A program made the translations under genes and the position numbers. The notes beneath the pieces are model-generated. The model saw only the letters and a list, made by a program, of their open reading frames with translations, searched no databases and was not told the origin of the DNA. A stretch of DNA of 64,000 nt from the NCBI GenBank assembly GCA_024698325.1, contig JAILRG010000076.1, positions 1 to 64,000 of the forward strand, read 5' to 3'. This stretch comes from Treponema sp. Its GTDB lineage: Bacteria > Spirochaetota > Spirochaetia > Treponematales > Treponemataceae. Positions 42,959 to 50,196 of this stretch are shown in pieces; the stretch's first letter is position 1; each line of letters opens with the position of its first letter.

Positions 42959-42985
42959 TTTAATTATAATTAAAACGTCTGTCAA
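42957..42985 (-). promoter_or_regulatory. leuCD promoter
   Basis: Reading leftward: TTGACA (42985-42980), 17-nt spacer, TAAACT (42962-42957). It overlaps the stop codon of the hydroxyacid dehydrogenase gene, so leuCD can be expressed separately. Confidence 0.6.
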
Positions 42986-43932
42986 TTGACCACGTTTTTA
43001 GGTTTACCTGCAATGAAAGCCTTTATATTTTCCGTTGCAATACCGAGCAGTCGCTCCCTCGTTTCCTTAGGCGCCCATGCGATGTGCGGTGTCAAGAGGC
43101 AGTTGGGGGCTTTATATAGCGGATTATCAGGAGACATTGGTTCTGTAAGGACAACGTCAGCTGCGTACCCTGCGATTGTATATGCCTCAAGAGCCTGGCG
43201 TACGGCATTTTCGTCTGCAAGGCCGCCGCGTGCCGTATTTATAACATAAGCAGTTGGCTTCATCAAAGAAAGGTTTTCCTTGTTAAGCAGCTTGTCAGTT
43301 TCTGGCGTCATGGGAGCATGCAGCGTAAGAAAGTCAGACTGTTTAAAAAGTTCTTCCGTGCTTACCGTTTCTTCATTTCCAGAAAATGATTTTTCGTTGT
43401 GTACATGTACGATAACGCGCATTCCCAGCGCATGTCCGATTGCTGCTACTTTTCGGCCGATGTTTCCGAAACCGAAAATACCCAGTGTTTTTCCAGAAAG
43501 TTCTGTTAAAGGAGACAGCCAGTAACAGAAGTCGGGCGATTTTATCCAGTCACCGTTATGGACTGACGCAGAGTGTTCTGCAACACGATTAGAAAAAGCC
43601 AGAATGCAGGCAAAAACATGCTGCGCTACGGCATCAGTGCTGTAGGCGGGGATGTTTGTAACCGTGATGCCCTTTTCCCGGCAGGCTTTAGTGTCGATTA
43701 CATTGTATCCGGTTGCAAGTACACCGATATATTTAAGTGAAGGACAGGAAGCAATGATTTCTTTGGTAATTTGAACCTTGTTCAGAAGAATAGCATCGCT
43801 AGAGCCGATTCTTTCGACAACAAGCTCTGGTGGAGTCCGTTCATACACGGTTACATCTCCCAGAGCCTTTATGTCGTCCCAGCTGACATCGCCGGGATTG
43901 GCGGCGTGCCCATCAAGAATGGTAATTTTCAT
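42982..43932 (-). CDS. D-isomer specific 2-hydroxyacid dehydrogenase
   Basis: The 316-residue product shows the family layout: NAD-binding GIFGFGNIGRKVA near residue 153, NTARGGL near residue 232 (catalytic Arg), and HIAWAPKETRE near residue 284 (catalytic His). It resembles glycerate/hydroxypyruvate reductases rather than formate dehydrogenases, but the substrate cannot be assigned. It lies just before leuCD and after the small HMA-type gene, on the same strand. Its neighbours suggest a hydroxyacid pathway with the LeuCD-type dehydratase. Confidence 0.9.
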   Translation of the reverse strand: MKITILDGHAANPGDVSWDDIKALGDVTVYERTPPELVVERIGSSDAILLNKVQITKEIIASCPSLKYIGVLATGYNVIDTKACREKGITVTNIPAYSTDAVAQHVFACILAFSNRVAEHSASVHNGDWIKSPDFCYWLSPLTELSGKTLGIFGFGNIGRKVAAIGHALGMRVIVHVHNEKSFSGNEETVSTEELFKQSDFLTLHAPMTPETDKLLNKENLSLMKPTAYVINTARGGLADENAVRQALEAYTIAGYAADVVLTEPMSPDNPLYKAPNCLLTPHIAWAPKETRERLLGIATENIKAFIAGKPKNVVN

Positions 43933-43952
43933 ATGTACCGCTTAACCTGTAC

Positions 43953-44162
43953 TTAGCCTAAGACTTCAACGCCAGTGCCGGCAATTGCTGCATTAATAGC
44001 ATCTTCAATGCCAGCGGTACCTTCGTCAAAGTCTACAAGTACCTGTGATTTTTCTGCAGATGCTGCGCAGGATACAACACCGGCAACAGTTTTTACCGCG
44101 GCAGAAACCTTCGCGGTTGATTCATCGTCGAACATGCCGACTACATAGATTTTCTTTTGCAT
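43953..44162 (-). CDS. Small HMA-fold protein lacking the metal-binding cysteines
   Basis: The 69-residue product looks like a heavy-metal-associated domain: beta-alpha-beta-beta-alpha-beta with VVGMFDDESTAKVSAAVKTV and a later VLVDFDEG. In place of the usual GMTCxxC it has GMFDDES, so metal binding through that site is not expected. TTGCAT, 17 nt, TATAAT and 6 nt precede the ATG, with no Shine-Dalgarno, suggesting a leaderless message. It is followed by the 2-hydroxyacid dehydrogenase gene after 20 bp. Confidence 0.75.
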   Translation of the reverse strand: MQKKIYVVGMFDDESTAKVSAAVKTVAGVVSCAASAEKSQVLVDFDEGTAGIEDAINAAIAGTGVEVLG

Positions 44163-44168
44163 ACAGAT

Positions 44169-44197
44169 ATTATAAAGGGTATGGGGGGAATATGCAA
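44169..44197 (-). promoter_or_regulatory. Promoter of the HMA-like gene (leaderless type)
   Basis: Reading leftward: TTGCAT (44197-44192), 17-nt spacer with a run of six C, TATAAT (44174-44169), 6 nt to the ATG at 44162. Confidence 0.65.
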
Positions 44198-44219
44198 GTA
44201 AATCATATGACTGTATGAA

Positions 44220-45296
44220 TCAGTCTGCCGCAGATGGCTTTTCCTGCCGTTCGAGGCGTTTTCCGTCTACGATTTTGTCTGCCAGTGTTTTTCCTAGCTG
44301 ACCGCAGGCTCCACCGATTTCTCTGCCACGGCGTGTTCTGAGCGTTACGTTGATTCCTGCTTTTTCAAGCTTCTCCACAAAGCGCTTGCATTCTGCGGCT
44401 GTCGGCTCCTTGAAGGGAAGCCCGCCTACAGGGTTCCAGGGAATCAGATTTACGTGAACATCGATGCCTCGTGCAAAGGAAATCATGTTGCGTGCGCTTT
44501 CTTCGCCGGTGTTGACGCCGGAGAGCAGGGCAGCCTCTAACGTGACGCGTTTTCCTGATTTTTGAGCATAGAAATCAATCGCCTTTCTCAAGTCTGAAAG
44601 CGGGTTTGTTCTTGTGATGGGCATAAGCTCTTCCCGGAGCGCGGGATCTGCAGTCGTTAGGGAGACTGCAAGCCTGATGTTCGGCCCGTTTTCAGCTAAA
44701 TCGTAAATGCCCCTGATTACCCCGGATGTTGAGAGCGTAATGCGGCGCGCGGAAAGACCTCTGCCATCCTTGTTTGTTAGAACGGCAATTGCTTTTCTCA
44801 CCATTTCGAGGTTCATCATGGGTTCTCCCATACCCATGAATACGATGTTGTCCAGCGGACCGGCGTGTTTTTCCAGGAACAGAAACTGCTCGACGATTTC
44901 TGCGGCAGTAAGATTGCGTGCAAATCCAAGGTGCCCGGTCTGGCAGAAAGCGCAGTTCATTGCGCAGCCAACCTGACAGGAAACGCAGGCTGTTTTTCTG
45001 CCTTCCCTGTCTGTTAACAGTACGGTTTCCACAGCCATTCCGTCTGACAGCGCAATCTGCAGCTTTATCGTTCCGTCGCTGTCTGTCAGTACTTTGCTCA
45101 CAGATGTACAGCGAACCTGTGCTTTCTCAGAGAGTTCTGCCCGTAACGAAGCTGGCAGGTTTGTCATGGCGTCAAACGTTTCTACACCTTTTCCAATCCA
45201 TGAAAAGACCTGCTTACCGCGAAATGCCGGCGTGAGTTCGAGCTGAGAGACTATTTCTTCGGGTAAAAGCCCTGTTAGTGCTATTTTTTCAATCAT
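44220..45296 (-). CDS. rlmN: 23S rRNA/tRNA (adenine-C2)-methyltransferase RlmN
   Basis: The 358-residue product is a radical SAM enzyme: CAMNCAFC near residue 111 supplies the cluster cysteines, MGMGEPMMNLE and LAVSLTTADPALRE are family stretches, and the C-terminal RRGREIGGACGQL includes the resolving cysteine region. It methylates A2503 of 23S rRNA and A37 of some tRNAs. Its ATG overlaps the stop of the TPR gene as ATGA. Confidence 0.95.
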   Translation of the reverse strand: MIEKIALTGLLPEEIVSQLELTPAFRGKQVFSWIGKGVETFDAMTNLPASLRAELSEKAQVRCTSVSKVLTDSDGTIKLQIALSDGMAVETVLLTDREGRKTACVSCQVGCAMNCAFCQTGHLGFARNLTAAEIVEQFLFLEKHAGPLDNIVFMGMGEPMMNLEMVRKAIAVLTNKDGRGLSARRITLSTSGVIRGIYDLAENGPNIRLAVSLTTADPALREELMPITRTNPLSDLRKAIDFYAQKSGKRVTLEAALLSGVNTGEESARNMISFARGIDVHVNLIPWNPVGGLPFKEPTAAECKRFVEKLEKAGINVTLRTRRGREIGGACGQLGKTLADKIVDGKRLERQEKPSAAD

Positions 45297-46453
45297 ATGA
45301 CTGACTGGTTCATAGAGATTCTGTCAAGCATGTCATTAATTGCCTGGCTCCGGATTCCCAGTTTCTGGAAGCTCCGCAATGTGTCGACAGCCTGAGTTTT
45401 CTGGTTCATCTTTATATAGCAGTCTGCAAGATCGATATAGGGGCGGTAGTTCCGCGGATCATCCCGGATGAGGGCTGAAAGACGGTCAATCGCCTCCTGA
45501 TATCTGCCTTCGCCTTTGCAGATGAGCGCAAGTCCTAAGGCTGCGTACATATCAAAGTCAATGTCCATGGCCTTGTTGTAATACTCTGCAGCGGTCTTAT
45601 AGTCGCCGGTATTACGGTATGCGTCTCCCGCACGAGTCAGAATCACTTTGTTGTTAGGGTCGATTTCGAGAATGCGGTTCCAGTATTCTACTGACCGGTA
45701 CTGCTGATTCATGCCGCGGTAGCAGTCTGCAAGACCGAATAGTGCGTAAAAGTTTTTCGGATCCATTTGCAGCGCGCGGTCAAAATAGTACACGCCTTTG
45801 TCAAATGTCTTGAGCTTGCGGTGGCAGTTTCCAATCGAGGTGAGTACGCGGATGTCTACTGCTGTTTCGTTCTGCTCCAGCATGCGGGTCCAGTAATACA
45901 GTGCATCCCGATATTCCTTGAAGTCGTAATGCAGATGGCCGAGGCCTATCAGCGCGTATGCATTGTCTTCTTCCATATCCAGAACTTTCAGATACAGCAG
46001 TTTTGACTTCTTGAAGTCACGGATTTTGCGGTAGGCATCTGCGACTCTGGTAAGAACAGTGATGTTCCTGTCATCGTGAATCAGATACTGTTCCCAAATT
46101 TTAATGGCTTTGTGGTACTGATTCAGTGCTTTGTAGCAGTCGGCAAGACCGAAAAGTGCATAATTGTTGCTCGGATGGAATGAAAGGCACCGTTCATAAA
46201 ATGCAATTGCGTCATTAAAATGATTCTGTTTGCGCTCGCTGTCGCCGAGACCGACGAGGGCGTAATTGTTGTTGTCTTCCAGTTCCAGAATCTTGTTGAA
46301 TGCGTCCTTTGCTTCTTGAATCCGGTTTTCTTTTAGCAGCTGATAGCCCTGTTTTGAAAACTCGGCAATTTCATTTGGAAGCCGCTCATCCATCGGTTGG
46401 ATACCGTCTTCGACTGGCGGGAGATCAAACTCTTGCTGCATTTCGTCACTCAT
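45293..46453 (-). CDS. Cytoplasmic TPR protein
   Basis: The 386-residue product consists almost wholly of tetratricopeptide repeats (about ten, e.g. YALFGLADCYKALNQYHKAI and repeats ending in ...DPNNKV). It has no signal peptide. TPR proteins act as scaffolds; the partner is unknown. GAGGT lies before the ATG. It is followed by rlmN with a 4-bp overlap and preceded by another TPR-like gene (21 bp). Confidence 0.85.
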   Translation of the reverse strand: MSDEMQQEFDLPPVEDGIQPMDERLPNEIAEFSKQGYQLLKENRIQEAKDAFNKILELEDNNNYALVGLGDSERKQNHFNDAIAFYERCLSFHPSNNYALFGLADCYKALNQYHKAIKIWEQYLIHDDRNITVLTRVADAYRKIRDFKKSKLLYLKVLDMEEDNAYALIGLGHLHYDFKEYRDALYYWTRMLEQNETAVDIRVLTSIGNCHRKLKTFDKGVYYFDRALQMDPKNFYALFGLADCYRGMNQQYRSVEYWNRILEIDPNNKVILTRAGDAYRNTGDYKTAAEYYNKAMDIDFDMYAALGLALICKGEGRYQEAIDRLSALIRDDPRNYRPYIDLADCYIKMNQKTQAVDTLRSFQKLGIRSQAINDMLDRISMNQSVI

Positions 46454-46474
46454 TTTTTTTTACCTCGCTCTTGA

Positions 46475-46849
46475 CTACTCTTTTAGTAATGCCGACAGTA
46501 CCAGCGCTGCTTTTTCATATATCGGTTCTGCTTTTGCCGAATTATGGGCCAGAACATAATATTTAAGCGCGTCCAGACTTCTGCTTTGTTTTAAAAAGAT
46601 ATCCCCAATTCGGGTAAGCCCGTCGGAATATCCTGTGGTAACAAAAATGCGGCTTGCTTCGCTGTACTTTCCCTCATTAAAAAGGATATTACCTTTTCTG
46701 TTCAGAAGTGCTTTTTGTTCAGAACTTAAAGAACCAACCGGCTGGTCAGTAACCTTAATAAAACCCGCCGGAATGGGGGCGTCCTCAACAGTTTTTTGTA
46801 ACTTGGCGATTGCTGTATTCACTTTATTACCTAAAAAATATGTTATCAT
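46475..46849 (-). CDS. Small TPR-like protein
   Basis: The product (124 residues from the ATG at 46849) carries about two TPR-like helical pairs (GNILFNEGKYSEASRIFV, DIFLKQSRSLDALKYYVLA). TTGACA (46867-46862) and a -10 region near 46840-46845 predict transcription from about 46833, which is downstream of that ATG. The GTG at 46822 may be the real start, giving 115 residues. No function can be assigned beyond its TPR nature and position in the TPR/rlmN cluster. Confidence 0.7.
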   Translation of the reverse strand: MITYFLGNKVNTAIAKLQKTVEDAPIPAGFIKVTDQPVGSLSSEQKALLNRKGNILFNEGKYSEASRIFVTTGYSDGLTRIGDIFLKQSRSLDALKYYVLAHNSAKAEPIYEKAALVLSALLKE

Positions 46850-46867
46850 ATTTCAATTTGTTGTCAA
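46839..46867 (-). promoter_or_regulatory. Promoter inside the apparent 5' end of the small TPR gene
   Basis: Reading leftward: perfect TTGACA (46867-46862) and, 16-17 nt later, TAACAT or AACATA. It overlaps the annotated ATG at 46849. Confidence 0.45.
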
Positions 46868-46888
46868 GTTGAAATAAGCATAAAAATT

Positions 46889-47431
46889 TTATTTTTTCTT
46901 GTAGAAGTTTACGATGGAACGGCCATATATACGCTTGTCTGCCAGGTACAGGCTGCCGATTGTTTCTGGCAGCGGATCTTCTTCAGGATAGTGAATCAGA
47001 ATCGTACCTGAATCTGTAAGCAAATTCCTTTTTTCCGCTGTTTTCAATAAATCCAGCCGGAACTTGTACGGGAAGGGCGGATCAAAGAAAATGTAGTCAA
47101 ACTGATCTTTGCATCGCTTTAAGAACAGTTCGACGGCCATGAAATGACAGCCAATCTTGAGGCCAAGCTCTTTTTCAGTGATTGAGACATTGTCCAGCAC
47201 GGTATGAATTTTGATTTTGTCTTTCTCGCATAGCTGCACCTGGGCAGCTCCTCTTGAAGCTGCTTCGATGGCAACCGTTCCGCTGCCAGAGAATAAGTCA
47301 AGCCAGGATTTCCCTGACAAATCACCTAGAATAGCGAATACGGATTCCCGCATTCTGTCCATTGCCGGCCTGATGACGCCGTCGGGGCATTTAATTGTTC
47401 TTCCTGCAAGGCTGCCGCCTGTTATACGCAT
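46889..47431 (-). CDS. rsmD: 16S rRNA (guanine966-N2)-methyltransferase RsmD
   Basis: The 180-residue product has the RsmD N-terminus MRITGGSLAGRTI, SAM-binding LDLFSGSGTVAIEAASRG near residue 40, and catalytic DPPFPY near residue 117. It methylates G966 of 16S rRNA. Its ATG shares one base with the stop of the ankyrin-repeat gene (TAATG), so translation is coupled. Confidence 0.94.
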   Translation of the reverse strand: MRITGGSLAGRTIKCPDGVIRPAMDRMRESVFAILGDLSGKSWLDLFSGSGTVAIEAASRGAAQVQLCEKDKIKIHTVLDNVSITEKELGLKIGCHFMAVELFLKRCKDQFDYIFFDPPFPYKFRLDLLKTAEKRNLLTDSGTILIHYPEEDPLPETIGSLYLADKRIYGRSIVNFYKKK

Positions 47432-48990
47432 TAATTTCCTCCAGTTGGGGGCAGAAGTGCCCAGTAGTTTTCATTGTGGGGCAGGCGGGGGTTTGCCTGG
47501 GCAAAATCAAATGCGGTTTTGCCGTCGCTTGTTTTGTATGTTGTTTTCGCACCGCGCCGTAAAAGCCATGCTATAACATTCGTGTTTGTGTTGTTCTCTG
47601 CGGCATACATCAACGGGGTTTTGCCGCCATACGGTGCATTCAGCGAGATGCCTTTCTCTGTAAACAGGGAAAGAATGTCGGTTGCCGCTTCCATAGTAAC
47701 TGCATAAATGAAGGAGGCGCGGACGTCTTTTTCTGCTGCTGACCGGTTTTCCAGAAGGGCGGCTACCACATCCGGAGTGTCTGAAAGCCCTGCTGCCAGT
47801 GCGAGTGCGCTTAACCCGTAATTGTTTGTCTGGGAAACGTTTGCGCCGAGGAAAATCAGCCGCCGGATTATGAGCGGATTTGACTGGAAGCGGGCTGCAA
47901 ACATGAGTGCTGTCCAGCCGTCGTTGTCGGTAAGCTGGATATCAGCCTCTGAGTACAGCAGGTTATCAATCAGCTCTTCGTTTCCGTCGCGCACAGCCTT
48001 CATAAGAAGCGTTCTTCCCTCGCTGTCTCTTGCATCCGGGTTCTGGATGAATGTGTGGCGGAATCTGGAGTCGCTGACCGGCGTTTCTGGCGGAATATCA
48101 TCCGTGGATTCAAGCTTTGCGTAATCGAAAAGATATGTCGGTTTATACGGTTCGATGGCGCTCTGCACAGGCTGTGAATCTGGCTGTGTATAGTTTTCTT
48201 CCATCTTTTTCTGCGGTGCGGCATCTGATGCTGTTTCCGCACGCTTCGAAGGCGTTTTTTCTTCCTGAGCTTCTGCTTTAAGCTGAGTTTCGCTCTCTTC
48301 TGAAGCCGGCTTGTGAGCCTCCGCTTCTGCTTTTACTGACTCTTCGGCTTCTTGTTCTGGAGCCGGAGGCGCTGGCTGCGCGGCGTTTTCTGGTGCTGCT
48401 TCTGAGGCCGGTTCGGCTTCTGCTGCATTTTCGGGAGCAGATTGGGCTGCAGGCTCTTTTGTGGTCAGGGCTGCTTTTGCGGCAGATGCCTGCGTCTCAG
48501 GAATGAATTTCGTGTATTTTTTCAGCAGCTGCGTGATTTTTTCAGGTGCGGTATTTTTTAGCGCGTAATCGAAGGCTGTCTGCCCCTTGTTGTCCTTTGT
48601 GAGAATGTAATTCTTCTTTCCGGATGAGAAAAAAGCGCTGTTTGCAATAATGGCTTTGATGACTTTTTCATGGCTTTCGTACTGGCAGGCGAACATGAGT
48701 GCCGTTATGCCGTCAGTTGTCGTGGCAGTCATGGTGCTGTCAGCTTCTATAAGCGCCGATACAACGTCAATGTCACGGTTTGCCTTAACGGCTGCCATCA
48801 GCAGGGTTTCGTTGTTTTGCCGCACGGGAAGCGCGCGGCTTACATTGAGTAACTTGCGGACTTCTTTAGCAGGGCCTCGTTCTACGACAGAAAAAAGTGC
48901 ATGTTCTCCGATGTTTTTTCCAGAAGTTTGAGAAAAAGCTGATGCAGGTAAGAGGCTTACTAAAAAGAGCAGTGCAACCCAATGTTTCAT
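47431..48990 (-). CDS. Exported ankyrin-repeat protein
   Basis: The 519-residue product starts at the ATG at 48990, six bases after a TATACT; a frame extending to 49038 would cross the promoter. A signal peptide (MKHWVALLFLVSLLPASAFS) leads to about four ankyrin repeats (NETLLMAAVKANRDIDVVSAL, DGITALMFACQYE), then an Ala/Glu/Pro-rich low-complexity region of about 110 residues, and a second block of ankyrin repeats. It is probably periplasmic; ankyrin repeats bind proteins. The function is unknown. Confidence 0.85.
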   Translation of the reverse strand: MKHWVALLFLVSLLPASAFSQTSGKNIGEHALFSVVERGPAKEVRKLLNVSRALPVRQNNETLLMAAVKANRDIDVVSALIEADSTMTATTTDGITALMFACQYESHEKVIKAIIANSAFFSSGKKNYILTKDNKGQTAFDYALKNTAPEKITQLLKKYTKFIPETQASAAKAALTTKEPAAQSAPENAAEAEPASEAAPENAAQPAPPAPEQEAEESVKAEAEAHKPASEESETQLKAEAQEEKTPSKRAETASDAAPQKKMEENYTQPDSQPVQSAIEPYKPTYLFDYAKLESTDDIPPETPVSDSRFRHTFIQNPDARDSEGRTLLMKAVRDGNEELIDNLLYSEADIQLTDNDGWTALMFAARFQSNPLIIRRLIFLGANVSQTNNYGLSALALAAGLSDTPDVVAALLENRSAAEKDVRASFIYAVTMEAATDILSLFTEKGISLNAPYGGKTPLMYAAENNTNTNVIAWLLRRGAKTTYKTSDGKTAFDFAQANPRLPHNENYWALLPPTGGN

Positions 48991-48996
48991 ACTCAA

Positions 48997-49026
48997 AGTA
49001 TATAGTATATCGGCAGCCGGCGACAA
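48997..49026 (-). promoter_or_regulatory. Promoter of the ankyrin-repeat gene (leaderless type)
   Basis: Reading leftward: TTGTCG (49026-49021), 18-nt spacer, TATACT (49002-48997), 6 nt to the ATG at 48990. Confidence 0.5.
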
Positions 49027-49050
49027 GGCGGTTGTCACATTCTGCTTTAG

Positions 49051-49082
49051 AAAAAAAACAGGCTGCCCAAACGGACAGCCTG
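49051..49082 (-). terminator. tRNA-Val terminator
   Basis: CAGGCTG-CCC-AAAC-GGA-CAGCCTG forms a strong stem followed, leftward, by eight T. Confidence 0.85.
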
Positions 49083-49089
49083 AATCTTC

Positions 49090-49161
49090 TGGTCGATACT
49101 AGACTTGAACTAGTGACTTCCACCGTGTGAAGGTGGCACTCTACCACTGAGTTAATCGACC
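49090..49161 (-). tRNA. tRNA-Val (CAC anticodon)
   Basis: A 72-nt cloverleaf: acceptor GGTCGAT/ATCGACC, D stem ACTC/GAGT, anticodon stem CCACC/GGTGG with loop TTCACAC giving anticodon CAC, T stem ACTAG/CTAGT with loop TTCAAGT, discriminator A; CCA is not encoded. Confidence 0.92.
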
Positions 49162-49172
49162 GAACAAGTGCT

Positions 49173-49201
49173 ACTATAGTCATGTCGGTGATTTGTGTCA
49201 A
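49173..49201 (-). promoter_or_regulatory. tRNA-Val promoter
   Basis: Reading leftward: perfect TTGACA (49201-49196), 17-nt spacer, TATAGT (49178-49173). Confidence 0.8.
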
Positions 49202-49207
49202 GCCTAC

Positions 49208-49236
49208 TTGTACAATATGCCGAGGTGAGTTACACT
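49208..49236 (+). promoter_or_regulatory. phoH promoter
   Basis: TTGTAC (49208-49213), 17-nt spacer, TACACT (49231-49236). The GTG start at 49246 follows after only 9 nt, leaving a leader of about 2-3 nt. Confidence 0.5.
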
Positions 49237-49245
49237 TATACTTAA

Positions 49246-50196
49246 GTGGATTCAATATATACGATTGTACTCAATGATTCGGATGTTCTTTCACGGGTCT
49301 GCGGTACAAATGACAGCAATTTAAAACTCATAGAAGAGCATCTGGGCACAAATGTTTACTCTCGGGGTAACGAGCTTTCTATAGAAACAGCAGATGAAAG
49401 CCTCAGGCAGGAATTCCGTTTTATTATTAACCGTATAACAGACGAGCTTTCCGAAGGTGGCGAGGGAAGCGCCTACATGGTCTCTTCCATTCTGAATACC
49501 GGACTGACAGCTTCGTTCGATGCAGAAGGGTGTGCTATAAGTGTTCCGGGAGCAATCCGTAAGGTGTATCCCAAAACAGCCGGTCAGGCTGCGCTGGTAA
49601 AGGCACTTCGTGAGCACGACATGGTTTTTGCAACCGGACCTGCAGGAAGCGGAAAAACCTTTCTTGCCGTTGCGGAGGCGCTGCGCCTGCTTTTGTCGCA
49701 CAAGGTGAATGGCATTGTACTTACCCGGCCGGTGGTTGAAGCCGGAGAAAGCCTTGGCTTTTTGCCCGGTACGCTCGAGGATAAGCTTAATCCATACCTT
49801 CGGCCGCTGTATGATTCCATGAATGCGGTGCTTGCCCGGGAGACCGTGCACCGCCTGACTGAAAACGGCCTTATCGAAATTGCGCCGCTTGCCTATATGC
49901 GTGGCCGTACCTTAAATCACTGTGCGGTAATCCTTGACGAAGCGCAGAACACTACCCGTGAACAGATGAAGATGTTTTTAACGCGCATGGGCGAAGGCAG
50001 TAAGCTCTTTATTACCGGCGACCTTTCGCAGGTGGACTTGCCGCGTCGTGTGCCCTCCGGTTTGGTGCACGCGCTTTCGCTCTTGAAGCAGATACCGGAA
50101 ATCGGCATGATAGAATTGTCGGGTGCTGATGTTGTGCGCTCGGCTCTCGTAAGAAAAATTGTACAGGCATATGAAAATGAGCAAAACGACGAATGA
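49246..50196 (+). CDS. phoH: PhoH-family ATPase
   Basis: The 316-residue product has a Walker A (GPAGSGKT near residue 129) and VILDEAQN near residue 227, matching PhoH/PhoL. Residues 1-100 form the small N-terminal domain. Family members are tied to ribosome maturation and often sit with ybeY, as here. The start codon is GTG; no Shine-Dalgarno was seen. It overlaps the HD gene by 26 bp. Confidence 0.93.
   Translation: MDSIYTIVLNDSDVLSRVCGTNDSNLKLIEEHLGTNVYSRGNELSIETADESLRQEFRFIINRITDELSEGGEGSAYMVSSILNTGLTASFDAEGCAISVPGAIRKVYPKTAGQAALVKALREHDMVFATGPAGSGKTFLAVAEALRLLLSHKVNGIVLTRPVVEAGESLGFLPGTLEDKLNPYLRPLYDSMNAVLARETVHRLTENGLIEIAPLAYMRGRTLNHCAVILDEAQNTTREQMKMFLTRMGEGSKLFITGDLSQVDLPRRVPSGLVHALSLLKQIPEIGMIELSGADVVRSALVRKIVQAYENEQNDE

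Noticed and set aside
44183-44188. G6 run in the HMA gene promoter spacer as a second phase-variable tract
   Set aside because: Six bases is short for frequent slippage, and the spacer already has the optimal 17 nt.
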